Shown here: one piece after another, positions 47,876 through 58,520 of the stretch
How positions within the stretch are numbered: the first letter of the stretch is position 1
How the letters are laid out: each line of letters begins with the position of its first letter
Origin: Polyangiaceae bacterium
GTDB taxonomy: Bacteria > Myxococcota_A > Polyangia > Polyangiales > Polyangiaceae
Length of the DNA: 64,000 bases
Direction of reading: 5' to 3'
Assembly (NCBI GenBank): GCA_025937785.1
Contig: JAICQQ010000015.1
Span: 1-64,000, forward strand
Notes under the pieces: model-generated
Databases searched by the model: none
What the model was told of the DNA's origin: nothing
The model's input: the letters and a program-made list of their open reading frames with translations, nothing else
Made by a program: the position numbers and the translations under genes

Positions 47876-48799
47876 GTGCGGATCTTGGTCACGGGTGCCG
47901 CCGGGCGCATGGCGCGGACTTTCGTCGAGGTCTTGCAGCAAGCGGGCCACGAGGTGGTCGGCCTCGATCGCCGAAGCTGGGCTGGCGCCCCCGCGACGAT
48001 GTATCAGGTCGACCTGCTCAAGCGCGCGGCCGAAGACGTGTTCCGCGAGACGGCACCCGAAGTCGTGGTCCACTCGGCGTCCGTCACGCAGCTCGCTCAA
48101 GATCGAGGCGATCGCTATCGCGTGAACCTGGTGGGGACCAAGGCGGTCTTCGACTACTGCCGGCGTTACCACGTGCGTCAGACCATCTTCGTCGGGCGGC
48201 ACACCTACTATGGAGCGACGTCCGACGCGCCGCTCTACCACGTCGAAGACGACCCTCCCTTGGGCCTCGAAACCTTCCCGGAGCTCGCCGACCTGGTAGC
48301 CGCCGACCTGTTCTCGGGCAGCATGTTGTGGCGGGCACCCGAGATGACCACGGCCGTACTGCGCTTCGTTTACACGCTCGGGCCGAGCCGCACCGGCACC
48401 TTGGCGGACTTTCTGGGCGGCGCACGCGTCCCCATGGTGCTCGGCTTCGACCCGTTGTTTCAATTCATGCACGAACGCGACGCGGGCGCTGCGCTCTCGG
48501 TCGCCATCGAGCGCCGGCTGAACGGTGTCTTCAACGTCGCCGGCCCGAGTCCGCTGCCGCTGTCGGCGCTAATCCGAAACAGTCGGCGGCCGCGCGTGGT
48601 GCTACCAGAGCCGCTGCTCAGAGCCAGCCTCGGAAGATTCGGCCTGCCCCGGCTGCAGCGCTCCGCCGTAGACCACATCAAGTACTCCCTGGTCGTCGAC
48701 GACACGGCCTTCCGCAACGCCACTCAGTTTGCCCCCAGACACGGCCAGCTCGACACCATCCGCGATTTCGCCGAGAGCGCGCCACCCGATCGAATCTGA
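47876..48799 (+). CDS. NAD-dependent epimerase/dehydratase (extended SDR)
   Basis: [32 protein letters not shown]...HSASVTQL; start immediately follows the acyltransferase stop. Confidence 0.88.
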   Translation: MRILVTGAAGRMARTFVEVLQQAGHEVVGLDRRSWAGAPATMYQVDLLKRAAEDVFRETAPEVVVHSASVTQLAQDRGDRYRVNLVGTKAVFDYCRRYHVRQTIFVGRHTYYGATSDAPLYHVEDDPPLGLETFPELADLVAADLFSGSMLWRAPEMTTAVLRFVYTLGPSRTGTLADFLGGARVPMVLGFDPLFQFMHERDAGAALSVAIERRLNGVFNVAGPSPLPLSALIRNSRRPRVVLPEPLLRASLGRFGLPRLQRSAVDHIKYSLVVDDTAFRNATQFAPRHGQLDTIRDFAESAPPDRI

Positions 48800-48981
48800 T
48801 GGCCGTCTCTTGGAGGGGGGGGGTACGACCGACCCGCATCGAGCGTCTGCACACGCCACCTACCCTGCGAGCGCTCTAAAGTTGCTTGGCCCCCGTCCCG
48901 TCTCGGGAACGAGATGCCCGGCCTTCGTCCAATGTTCGAGCATGTCGGTGTTTGTGAGACCGACGCTGCGGTGACAGCCGC

Positions 48982-51444
48982 GTGATTCGCGCCCGTCGCC
49001 TGAGGCTCGGACTGCTCCAGCGCGGTGGGGCCTATGGCTACCAGACCGCGATCATCCGAGGTGCTCACGAACAATGCGAGGAAGAGGGAGCCGACCTGCT
49101 GTGCTTCGCTGGCGGCATGCTGACCACGCACGACCCGCGCAACTTCGTATACCAGCTGGCTGATTTCGCGGAGCTCGACGCGGTGATTCTGGTGCCCAGC
49201 ACCATGGGTGACGCCGCCGGCGGGCCGGAGTTCCGGCGCCTGGTCGATCGCTTTCGCGAAATCCCGATGTGTACCATCGGCAACAAACACGACGGTGTTC
49301 CCGCGGTGCGCGTGGACAACGCGACCGGCGTGCACGATCTTACCTGCCACCTGGTCGAGCAACACCACCGGCGCCGGATCGCCTTCATCGGCGCATTCAG
49401 CTTCGAGGCGCGCCAGCGCCAAAACGGCTACCTGGCGGCTCTGGCCGCGTCGGGCATCGAACCCGACGAGAACCTGATCTTTCCCGGTGACTTTACCCCC
49501 GACGCGGGCAAACATGCGGTGTCCCTCATGGCTCAGGGCGGGCGCCTCGCCTGCGATGCGATCGTCGCGGCCAACGACTGGACCGCGATCGGGGCGCTCG
49601 AAGAGCTGGAACGGCGGGGCTACCGGGTGCCCGACGATGTCTCGGTAGTTGGCTTCGACGACATCGAAAAGGCGCGCTTTTTGACGCCGCCGCTCACGAC
49701 GATCAGTCAGCCTCCGAAAGAGCTCGGCAAGCAGGCCGTGAAGCTACTGCTGCACATGCTCGACGGCGACAAGAGCCCGGCCGATGTCTTCATTTCGACG
49801 GAAGCTCGGGTTCGCCAGTCGTGTGGGTGTTTCTCTGCACCGACGAGCATCGTGCCGCAGAGCGTGCGGCCGGCGAATTCACGGGCGGAGCTCGTGTTGA
49901 ATCATCGACCACGCTGGATCGTCGCCGTGCAAGCCGCTGGCTGCAGCACGACGCCCGCGCTGCAAGACCAGTGGCCAGCGCTGCTGGTCGACGCCTTCAT
50001 CAGTAACCTGGCGGACAAACGGCGCGGAGCCTTCCTGCACGCCCTGGGAGACGTCATCACTCGAAGCGCGCACCTCGGCAACATCACCTCCTGGCATGCT
50101 GCCGTGGGGGCTCTGCGCAAAGCGAGCGTGGCGGATCTAATGGTCACCCCCGAGCAATGGGTGCTGGCGGAGTCCATCTTCGAACAGGCGCACATCTTGG
50201 TCGGCGACCAGGCGGAGCGGGTGCAAGCGCGGCGGCGCCTCGACAAGGAAGCGCTGCTGCGCGATCTGGAGGAAATGAGCGCTCAGGTGCGCACCTCGCT
50301 CGATGACTTGAGCTTGCAGCACGCCGTCGTCAGCCACCTGCCACGCTTCAAAATCCCGAGTTGCTTCGTCGCCGCCAAGAGCGAACACGAAGGCGGGAAC
50401 TCGCGCATCATCTTGGCCTACGACCGGCAACGCGGGCTCAACGTGAACCAGAACGACCAACGCTTTCGGCGCGAGCTAGTACCGGCCTGCGTGCTGCCGG
50501 AGTGGCGACACTCGTTGATGATTCAGCCTCTGTTCTTCGATGACGAACCCCTCGGCTACGTCAGCCTGGAACTCGGCCCGGAGGATGGTACCGTCTACGA
50601 ATTCATCGCGGAGATCTTGAGCACGGCAGTCAAGGCCGGAAAGCTAACGCGCGCCATCGCCGACGAGGTCACCAAGCGCGAGCGCGCAGAACGCGCGCGT
50701 TTGGCACAAGAGCTGGAGATTGCTGCCCGTATTCAGACGGGCATTCTGCCCAAACACACCCGTGTCAGCGGCCTGGAGATCGCCTCGACGATGCTGCCGA
50801 CGGACGAAGTCGGTGGAGACTACTTCGACGTGATTCCCGTCGAGCGCGGCTGTTGGCTAGCGATCGGCGACGTCGCTGGCCATGGTCTCAAGACCGGCCT
50901 GGTGATGCTGATGATCCAGAGCATCATCGCCGCCACGACGCACGCGGATCCTACCGCGCGCCCCGCCAAGGTGTGGCAAGCGCTGAACCACGTGTTGTGC
51001 GACAACGTGCGTTCGCGCTTGGGCCAGGACGAGCATGCCACGCTGTCACTGCTCCGCTACGACAGCGGCGGCAACGTCGTCGTCGCCGGCGCGCACGAAG
51101 ACATCGTGGTCTATCGCGCGCGGGTCGGGCGCTGCGAGGTGATCCCGACTCAGGGGGTGTGGGCAGGCATCACCCAAGACCTGCCCCCCGACCCGAACCC
51201 CGAAAGCGAGTTCGAGCTCGAACCGGGCGACCTGCTCGTGCTCTACACGGACGGGATCGTGGAGGCCATGAGCGCCAGCGGTGACCAGTTCGGCCTCGAC
51301 CGCCTGTGCCGCCTCGTCGAAAAGGTCTGCATGCTACCGGTGTCGGACATCTGCGAGCAGATCAATCGGTCCGTGCTCGCCCACATGCACGAGCAAAAGG
51401 ACGACCTGACCCTGCTCATCACCCGCTACGTCGGGCGCGAGTAG
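48982..51444 (+). CDS. LacI-type periplasmic-binding-like sensor fused to SpoIIE/PP2C phosphatase
   Basis: RRIAFIGAFSFEARQRQNGYLAALAASGI...DAIVAANDWTAIGALEELERRGYRVPDDVSVVGFDDIEKARFLTPPLTTISQP; ELEIAARIQTGILPKHT...PTDEVGGDYFDVIPVERGCWLAIGDVAGHGLKTGL. Confidence 0.9.
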   Translation: MIRARRLRLGLLQRGGAYGYQTAIIRGAHEQCEEEGADLLCFAGGMLTTHDPRNFVYQLADFAELDAVILVPSTMGDAAGGPEFRRLVDRFREIPMCTIGNKHDGVPAVRVDNATGVHDLTCHLVEQHHRRRIAFIGAFSFEARQRQNGYLAALAASGIEPDENLIFPGDFTPDAGKHAVSLMAQGGRLACDAIVAANDWTAIGALEELERRGYRVPDDVSVVGFDDIEKARFLTPPLTTISQPPKELGKQAVKLLLHMLDGDKSPADVFISTEARVRQSCGCFSAPTSIVPQSVRPANSRAELVLNHRPRWIVAVQAAGCSTTPALQDQWPALLVDAFISNLADKRRGAFLHALGDVITRSAHLGNITSWHAAVGALRKASVADLMVTPEQWVLAESIFEQAHILVGDQAERVQARRRLDKEALLRDLEEMSAQVRTSLDDLSLQHAVVSHLPRFKIPSCFVAAKSEHEGGNSRIILAYDRQRGLNVNQNDQRFRRELVPACVLPEWRHSLMIQPLFFDDEPLGYVSLELGPEDGTVYEFIAEILSTAVKAGKLTRAIADEVTKRERAERARLAQELEIAARIQTGILPKHTRVSGLEIASTMLPTDEVGGDYFDVIPVERGCWLAIGDVAGHGLKTGLVMLMIQSIIAATTHADPTARPAKVWQALNHVLCDNVRSRLGQDEHATLSLLRYDSGGNVVVAGAHEDIVVYRARVGRCEVIPTQGVWAGITQDLPPDPNPESEFELEPGDLLVLYTDGIVEAMSASGDQFGLDRLCRLVEKVCMLPVSDICEQINRSVLAHMHEQKDDLTLLITRYVGRE

Positions 51445-51525
51445 CCCGCCTGGCGCCGGGCGCGGCGCCGGCGTTGACTGCGCGGGCAGCGGCGATCCAC
51501 GCTGCCCGTTGCGCCTAAAGCAGCG

Positions 51526-54500
51526 TCATTTCGGGATCTTGATCGTACAGTTCGCGGAGCAGTTCGGGCCCGTGACAGGGTCGGCCGGGTCGCACTGCTC
51601 ACCAGGGTCCACCTTGCCGTCACCGCACCATGCTTCCCTGCGGCATTGGCTGCTGCAGCCGTCGCCGTTGGTCTTGTTGCCGTCGTCGCACTGCTCGCTG
51701 CCTTCCTTCTTGCCGTCGCCGCAGATCGGCTCCGTCCGACACGTCGAGCTGCAGCCGTCGCCCGACATGTTGTTGCCGTCGTCGCATTGTTCGGTGTAGG
51801 CGCCGCTCGCGTTCTGGTCGCGCACACCGTTGCCGCAGTACTCCCAGCGACACACGGCGCTGCAACCGTCGCCGTTCTGCGCCGGCAGTTGCCCGTCGTC
51901 GCACTCTTCCGTCGCTTCGCGGGTACCGTCACCGCACACCGTCTCGAGCTGGCAGGTCGCGTCGCAACCGTCACCGGCGGTCAGGTTGTCGTCATCGCAC
52001 TCTTCGCCGGGGTCGAAGACACCGTCTCCGCACTCACGCACGGTACAGTCGAGCCTGCAGTTGCCACCGGTCACCGGGTCGTTCGGATCACAGGCTTCGC
52101 CCGGATCGCGGGTGCCGTCGCCGCAGCTCTCCCAGCGACAGAGCGAGCTGCACCCGTCACCGTTGGTCGGGTTACCGTCGTCGCACTCTTCGCCCGGCTC
52201 CGGCTTGCCGTTGCCGCAGATGGACTCGTTGGTGCAGAACCTGCTGCAGCCGTCGTTGCTGGTCGAGTTGCCGTCGTCGCACTGTTCGCCGCGCGAGGCG
52301 TCCTTCACACCGTCGCCGCAGCGCGGAATCTGGCAGTCGCTGCGGCAGCCGTCGCTATCGTCGGCGTTGCCGTCATCGCACTGCTCACCCAGTTCGACGG
52401 CGCCGTTGCCGCAACCTTCGATACGGCAGTTCCACGAGCAACCGTCGTTGTCGAGGTTGTTGCCGTCGTCGCACTCTTCGGGCAAGTCGGGGATACCATC
52501 ACCGCAGAAGGTCTCCAGGCTGCAGACCGAGCTGCAACCGTCGCCGTCGTTCGCGTTGCCGTCGTCGCAGCCTTCGGCTGCATCGGCCACGCCGTCACCG
52601 CAGAGGGGCTCGGTGCAGTCGTTGCGACAACCATTGGTGTCGTTGCTATCGCCGTCGTCGCACGCCTCGCCGAAGTCCTCGACGCCATTACCGCACCTTT
52701 CGATGGCGCAGCTGTCGCTGCAGCCGTCGCCGTCGTTCTGGTTGCCGTCATCGCAGTCTTCGCCTGGGTCGATGGCGCCGTTGCCGCAACCCTCGGTCCT
52801 GCAATCCCACGAGCAATTGTCGCCCGAGGTATTGTCACCGTCGTCGCACTCTTCCCCGGCGTCGGGCACCCCGTCGCCGCAACGAGGCACGCTGCAATCA
52901 TTGCGACAACCGTTGGAATCGTCGTTGTCGCCGTCGTCGCACTCCTCGACACCTTCCTTGCGTCCGTCGCCACAGAACGGCTCGATCGTGCAACTGGCGC
53001 TGCAACTCTGGCCGCTCATGCCATTGGAGTCGCCGTTGTCGCACTCCTCACCCGCGTCGAGCACTCCATCGCCGCACTCGATGATGCTGCAGTTATCGCG
53101 ACAGTTCCCGCTCAACGCCGGGTCGCACTCCTCACCGCTGTCGAGCACACCGTTGCCGCAACCCTCGAGCACGCAGTCCCAGGAGCAGCCGTCACCAGAA
53201 ACCTGGCCACCGTCGTCGCACTCTTCGGTGCCCTGCACCTCGCCGTCACCGCAACTGGCTTCGACGACGCAACTCGAGCTGCAGCCGTCGCCGCTGCTCG
53301 TATTCGAGTCGTCGCATTGCTCGCCGGGGTCGATGTCGCCGTTACCACAACCGCAGCCTATCGTGACGAACACCGTCGCGGTTTCCTCTTCGTCGCCGCC
53401 CAAGAGCGCGGTGTAGTCGAAGCGATCGATGACGTTGCAGGTGCCGTCTTGTGGCGGCGTGTAGGTCACGCAGGACGAGGGACCACCGCAGGCGGCGGGG
53501 TCGTCGATGATGATGTTGACGGTACCGCCGTACTCGGTCTCGGTCACTCCGGTGATTTCCACGGTACCGTCGCGGCAGCTGCCTTCGCTCAGGGTGTCGT
53601 TCACGAGCACGTCGACCGGGACGTCGACGTCGCTGAGATCCGCGCGGCTGAAGTCATCGCGTGCGCGCGCCGGCGACCAGCAGTACGACACCGGCAAGTC
53701 CGCGCCGTTCTCGTCCGTCTGGCGGCACGTGGTGCCGGGGAGGCGCTCTTGGCAGTCCTCGTCGGTCTCACACGCCATCCCGAACAGGTAGCAGGGCTGC
53801 GAGGGGTTTCGCGAGCACACCACGAAACCGGAGCCGTCGGTGGCTGCCTCCGAGGCACCCGCCTCTTTGTCCCAGATCACGAGCGGGTCGCCGTTCACGT
53901 CCGTGGAACGAATCAACTCGCCCGGCATGGTGGAGCGCCCCCACGGATCGGGGTCGCTGGAGGTCGTCTCGTCGTCGAAGAAGCGGAACTCGAGCGAGCC
54001 CACGTTCGGGTCGCGTGTGAAGATACCCACCGAGCTGAATCCGGGCAGGCTGAACACCGAATCGAGCGGCATGTTGGCCGGCGCGATCCAGTCCGCGACC
54101 GACCCGCTCAAGTCGAAGCCGGTGATGGTGCTCGCGTCACGCTCGTACACCCTGAACCGGTCGCTGTTGTTCGAGGTGTTGAAGACGGCATAGAGCCGGC
54201 CGTCTTCGCCAACGGCGATTCCGTCTGCGTTCAGCACCGAGCTCGGCGGTTCCCCCGTGCTCGAGTCGAGCGTCGGGTTCTCCAAGTCGTCGACCAGGTA
54301 CAGGCGGTTATTGCCTTGCTTGGCGCTCAAGAACAGCCAGGTATCGGTGAACGGATCGTAAGTCGCGCCGTCCATGCCGCCAGCAGCGTAGGGCCAGGGA
54401 CGCGCGATTTCGCTGTCCCACGCAACATCGTCACAGGCACCATCGCCGAACGTGGCACCTGGCGGGCAGACTTCGCCGTCGGCCTGGCCGTCGATGTCCG

Positions 54501-57500
54501 GATGGTTGATGATGGTGCCGTCGAGGCACAGCTCCACCGGAGGCTGCGCGTCGTTCGACTTGAACGCCAGGAACGAGCGTGTGACGGGGTCGAACAGCAA
54601 CGCCTCGGGGTTCACGTTCGAGACGTTGAACTCGCGCACCGCCACCCACTCGATGGCCTTGTCGCACTCGCTCTCGGCACCGACGTCGCCGTCGCACTCG
54701 TAGAATGCCGTGATGCTGCACGCTTCGCAGCCGTCACCCGTGGCGCTGTTACCGTCGTCGCACTCTTCCAGATTGCCGAGCTTGCCGTCCCCACAGGTGG
54801 TAGCGGTGCAGGTATAAGCCCCGGCGGCGCCGGTGCACGCCCAACCGGGCACCCATTTGCAACTGCCGTCACAGCCGTTGACCGGACTCGCCCCTTCGTC
54901 ACACTCCTCGGTGCCGCCCACGATCCCATCGCCACAGGTGGTATCGATCACGCAGGCGGTGCACCCGTCGCCTCCGAGCGCATTACCGTCGTCACACTGC
55001 TCGCTGCCCCCGACGATACCGTCACCGCAGCTGTTGAGCACGCACGCTCCGCCCCGGCTCGGGCAATTCCAGTTCTTCTCGGTCCGGCAGAGCACGTTGC
55101 AGCCGTCGCCCGAGAGCTTGTTGCCGTCGTCACACTGCTCGGAGCCGGCGACCAGTCCGTCACCGCAGCCGTTCGAGTCGCAGGGTCCGCCGAGCTCGCA
55201 GTTGTAACCGGGCTCGAGCCGGCACGCGGCATCGCAGCCGTCACCGCTCGCGGTGTTGCCGTCGTCGCAGCTCTCTACGCCCTCGAGCTGGCTGTTACCG
55301 CACTGGTTACAAGCGATGCCGGGGATGGGACAAGACCAGCCGCTGTTGATGTTTTTACAGGTCGCGTTGCAACCATCGGCGCCGACGGTGTTGCCGTCGT
55401 CGCAGGCTTCACCCGACTCTTTGATGCGGTTGCCGCACTTTTCGCAGGGCAAGCCCACGCGCACACAGTCGTACGGAGCACCTTCCTCCTGGCAAGTCGC
55501 CGAACAACCGTCGCCACCGACGGCCGGATAAGCGCCGTCGTCGCACTCTTCACCTTGCGCAGCGTCGAGCCGCCCGTTGCCGCACGTCGTGCAGCCACCG
55601 GCCGAACAGAGCCAACCTTCTTCGATCTGCTTGCAGTCGTTGCGGCAGCCATCTCCGCTCGCGGTGTTGCCGTCGTCGCACACCTCACCGGTCTCGACGC
55701 TGCCATTGCCGCACTCGACGCAGGGGCCGCCGGCGCGGGGACACGACCAGTGAACTTGCACCGACTTGCAGTCGGCAGCGCAACCGGTACCGTTGGAGAC
55801 GCCCGCGTCGCACACCTCGGAACCTTCCACGGTGCCGTTGCCGCAGTTGTTGCAGGCGCCGCCCGTCGCAGGGCAGGTCCAGCCGCTCTGTTCCAAGCAC
55901 GAGACGCAGCCGTCGCCCGAGTTCGTGTTGCCGTCGTCACACTCCTCGTCACCCGCGACCACGCGGTTTCCGCAGCGGTCACAGACCGAGCGGTTGGGGC
56001 TGGTCGGTGACGCGAAGCAGCTCCACCCGGCCTCCTCCTGGCAGGCGTCGCAGCCGTCGCCCGACGCCGAGTTGGCGTCGTCGCACGCTTCCCCCGCGTC
56101 GAGCACGCCGTTGCCGCATTTGGTGCAGTTGCCGTCCGTGCAGATGAATCCGGGGTCGATCGCGCGGCAGTCCCCGCGGCAGCCGTCGCCGCTCGTCGTA
56201 TTACCGTCGTCGCACGTTTCGTGGGGGTCCTGCTGACCATCGCCGCAGAGTTCACAGTCGACGCCGGGCGCCGAGCAGTACCAATCGTCGTCGATGCTGA
56301 GGCAGTCCGCGGCGCAGCCCGTGCCGTTGCTCGCGCCCGCGTCGCAGACCTCGCGTCCCTCACGCACTCCGTTGCCGCAGTTGTTGCAGGGGATTCCGCC
56401 GGGCGCCGGGCACAGCCAACCATCCTCGAGCGTGCAGCTTTCGGTGCACCCGTCGCTCGCAGCGTTGACACCGTCGTCACATTCCTCCGCTGGACCCTTC
56501 AAGCCGTTGCCGCAGGTATCGCACGAGCTGCGGGAAGAACCCGCCGGCTCCGTGCAGTTCCAACCATCCTCGATCTCGCAGGTCGCCGAACAGCCGTCGC
56601 CCGCCTGGTTGTTGCGGTCATCGCACTCTTCGAGCGGGTTGTCGGCGTCATCGCCGATCTCACGCACGCCGTTGCCGCAGTTGAAGCAAGCCCCACCTTC
56701 TGCGGGGCAGGTCCAACCCGTCTCCGGCTGGCAGGTGCTGCTGCAGCCGTCGCGATCGTAGCGGTTGCCGTCGTCGCAAACTTCACCGCCCGACGCGGTG
56801 ACGACCGAGTCGCCGCACAGAATGCAGGGCTCGCCGGCTGCGGGGCAGATGGCGCCGGGTTCGATCTGACAGGTGGCGGAGCAGCCGTCGCCGTCGATCT
56901 GATTCTCGTCATCGCACTCCTCGCCGATCAGGGCACCCGACTCGATGCTGCCGTTGCCGCACGCGAGGCACGACTGCCCGGGCAGTGGGCAGGCCCAGGA
57001 TCCAGCCTCGATCGAGCAGCTCGCCGAACAGCCGTCGCCTACTTCCGTATTGCCGTCGTCGCACTCCTCGTGAAGGCCCTCAAAGGAACCCTCTTGCACA
57101 CTGTTGCCGCACGCATAGCAGGGCCGCCCGGGGACGACGCACAAGAACCCGACTTCCACCTCGGAGCAGTCGGCGCTGCAGCCGTCATCGTCCTCTTGAT
57201 TGCCATCGTCGCAAGCTTCGGAGCCCTCGAGGAACCCGTTGCCGCAGCCCTGGCATTGACCGCCGTCGGACGGGCAGCTGTAGCCGTCTTCGACCAAAGA
57301 GCAATTGAAGAGGCAGCCGTCTCCCGAGTAGCGGTTGCCGTCGTCACAGGCCTCGTGCGCATCTACGCTGCCGTCGCCGCACTGTTCGCACGGTTCGCCG
57401 GCGACTGGGCACGAAAACCCGGTATCTATCGAGGCGCAGTCCGCCGAGCAGCCGTCGCCGGCGTCGTTGTTCTCGTCGTCGCAGAGCTCCGCGCCTTCCA

Positions 57501-58041
57501 GGATGCCGTTGCCGCAATTGCTGCATTTTTGACCGGGCACGTCGCAGCTGAACCCGTCTTCGACGCGGCAGCGCGAGTCACAGCCGTCGCCGGCGTCGTC
57601 GTTGTCGTCGTCGCACTCTTCAGTGCTTTCTTTGACGCCGTTGCCGCACTGCTCGCACGCCGCCCCCGGCACGGGACACGAGAAGCCGTCCTCGATTCGG
57701 CACTCGGCCGTGCAGCCGTCGCCGTCCTCCTGATTCCCGTCGTCGCACTCTTCTCCGTCCGAGCCGTCGAGCTCCCCGTCACTGCAGCCCTCGAACGGAG
57801 GCGCACCGCCCGACCCGCCAGACCCCGTCGTGGTCGTGAGGTCGACCAAACCGGTGGTGCTGGTGTTGCCGCTGGGTGGCGCGCCGGCCCCACCTCCGAA
57901 TGCGGTGGTGGCCGAGCCATCGTTGCGGATGACTTGCGGATAGTCCTCGCACGCCACGGAAAACACCGCAAACAACGCGGCGGACATCAGCGACAGCAAA
58001 CGGATCGTGCACATCGGTGTGCGTGACGGAGGAAGGTGCAT
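51526..58041 (-). CDS. Giant DUF4215/Myxococcus cysteine-rich repeat lipoprotein with central propeller-like segment
   Basis: About 42 CG[ND]G...EECDDGN...GDGC...C repeats counted by eye; signal LLSLMSAALFAVFSVAC. Confidence 0.92.
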   Translation of the reverse strand: MHLPPSRTPMCTIRLLSLMSAALFAVFSVACEDYPQVIRNDGSATTAFGGGAGAPPSGNTSTTGLVDLTTTTGSGGSGGAPPFEGCSDGELDGSDGEECDDGNQEDGDGCTAECRIEDGFSCPVPGAACEQCGNGVKESTEECDDDNDDAGDGCDSRCRVEDGFSCDVPGQKCSNCGNGILEGAELCDDENNDAGDGCSADCASIDTGFSCPVAGEPCEQCGDGSVDAHEACDDGNRYSGDGCLFNCSLVEDGYSCPSDGGQCQGCGNGFLEGSEACDDGNQEDDDGCSADCSEVEVGFLCVVPGRPCYACGNSVQEGSFEGLHEECDDGNTEVGDGCSASCSIEAGSWACPLPGQSCLACGNGSIESGALIGEECDDENQIDGDGCSATCQIEPGAICPAAGEPCILCGDSVVTASGGEVCDDGNRYDRDGCSSTCQPETGWTCPAEGGACFNCGNGVREIGDDADNPLEECDDRNNQAGDGCSATCEIEDGWNCTEPAGSSRSSCDTCGNGLKGPAEECDDGVNAASDGCTESCTLEDGWLCPAPGGIPCNNCGNGVREGREVCDAGASNGTGCAADCLSIDDDWYCSAPGVDCELCGDGQQDPHETCDDGNTTSGDGCRGDCRAIDPGFICTDGNCTKCGNGVLDAGEACDDANSASGDGCDACQEEAGWSCFASPTSPNRSVCDRCGNRVVAGDEECDDGNTNSGDGCVSCLEQSGWTCPATGGACNNCGNGTVEGSEVCDAGVSNGTGCAADCKSVQVHWSCPRAGGPCVECGNGSVETGEVCDDGNTASGDGCRNDCKQIEEGWLCSAGGCTTCGNGRLDAAQGEECDDGAYPAVGGDGCSATCQEEGAPYDCVRVGLPCEKCGNRIKESGEACDDGNTVGADGCNATCKNINSGWSCPIPGIACNQCGNSQLEGVESCDDGNTASGDGCDAACRLEPGYNCELGGPCDSNGCGDGLVAGSEQCDDGNKLSGDGCNVLCRTEKNWNCPSRGGACVLNSCGDGIVGGSEQCDDGNALGGDGCTACVIDTTCGDGIVGGTEECDEGASPVNGCDGSCKWVPGWACTGAAGAYTCTATTCGDGKLGNLEECDDGNSATGDGCEACSITAFYECDGDVGAESECDKAIEWVAVREFNVSNVNPEALLFDPVTRSFLAFKSNDAQPPVELCLDGTIINHPDIDGQADGEVCPPGATFGDGACDDVAWDSEIARPWPYAAGGMDGATYDPFTDTWLFLSAKQGNNRLYLVDDLENPTLDSSTGEPPSSVLNADGIAVGEDGRLYAVFNTSNNSDRFRVYERDASTITGFDLSGSVADWIAPANMPLDSVFSLPGFSSVGIFTRDPNVGSLEFRFFDDETTSSDPDPWGRSTMPGELIRSTDVNGDPLVIWDKEAGASEAATDGSGFVVCSRNPSQPCYLFGMACETDEDCQERLPGTTCRQTDENGADLPVSYCWSPARARDDFSRADLSDVDVPVDVLVNDTLSEGSCRDGTVEITGVTETEYGGTVNIIIDDPAACGGPSSCVTYTPPQDGTCNVIDRFDYTALLGGDEEETATVFVTIGCGCGNGDIDPGEQCDDSNTSSGDGCSSSCVVEASCGDGEVQGTEECDDGGQVSGDGCSWDCVLEGCGNGVLDSGEECDPALSGNCRDNCSIIECGDGVLDAGEECDNGDSNGMSGQSCSASCTIEPFCGDGRKEGVEECDDGDNDDSNGCRNDCSVPRCGDGVPDAGEECDDGDNTSGDNCSWDCRTEGCGNGAIDPGEDCDDGNQNDGDGCSDSCAIERCGNGVEDFGEACDDGDSNDTNGCRNDCTEPLCGDGVADAAEGCDDGNANDGDGCSSVCSLETFCGDGIPDLPEECDDGNNLDNDGCSWNCRIEGCGNGAVELGEQCDDGNADDSDGCRSDCQIPRCGDGVKDASRGEQCDDGNSTSNDGCSRFCTNESICGNGKPEPGEECDDGNPTNGDGCSSLCRWESCGDGTRDPGEACDPNDPVTGGNCRLDCTVRECGDGVFDPGEECDDDNLTAGDGCDATCQLETVCGDGTREATEECDDGQLPAQNGDGCSAVCRWEYCGNGVRDQNASGAYTEQCDDGNNMSGDGCSSTCRTEPICGDGKKEGSEQCDDGNKTNGDGCSSQCRREAWCGDGKVDPGEQCDPADPVTGPNCSANCTIKIPK

Positions 58042-58055
58042 GTGGGTGGTGCCCC

Positions 58056-58520
58056 CTATTCAATCTGGGCGGATCGACGACGCTCGCCGGATAACCCGCG
58101 CGACCCCAAACGCCCACGCCTAACCCGCGTTAATAGCAGCGTCCCCAAAAATGATTCGCCTGAAAAGGTGCAGTACCTGAGCCCGGTTGCACGACGCGTG
58201 GCTGCGCCCGACACACCGCTCACCCGGGGCCTGTCCCTGAATTGGTCCGGCCCGTGAACGTGAACGTGAACGTGTGCGTGCCCGTGCCCGAGAAGTCGAG
58301 GAAAGAACTGTCCATGGCGGTCGAACTCCGTCGCCGAGCCTCTCGCGGTCAGGTAACAGCGTCGGTTGTCCGGCTTGGAGTGTTTCCCGGCGCCCTCGGC
58401 GATGTTCACAATCGACAAGGACGCCCGGGTGAACTGATCCGACAGGTGCCCTCGTCCTCGCGGTAGTCCTTCTAGGATCGCGTTCGCGATAACGAGAAAA
58501 TCCAACGCGACTTGATACAT
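58056..58520 (-). pseudogene. Four-helix-bundle / 23S rRNA intervening-sequence-protein-like ORF, probably frameshifted
   Basis: MYQVALDFLVIANAILEGLPRGRGHLSDQFTRASLSIVNIAEGAGKHSKPDNRRCYLTARGSATE matches the family pattern; downstream residues read into the TIR, with a better continuation in another frame (TAMDSSFLD). Confidence 0.65.

Noticed and set aside
51646-56010. 1454-aa plus-strand ORF antisense to the DUF4215 gene (and the other long ORFs there)
   Set aside because: Low-complexity Ala/Val/Arg translation produced by periodic GC-rich repeats; the minus strand has clear family homology and a signal peptide.
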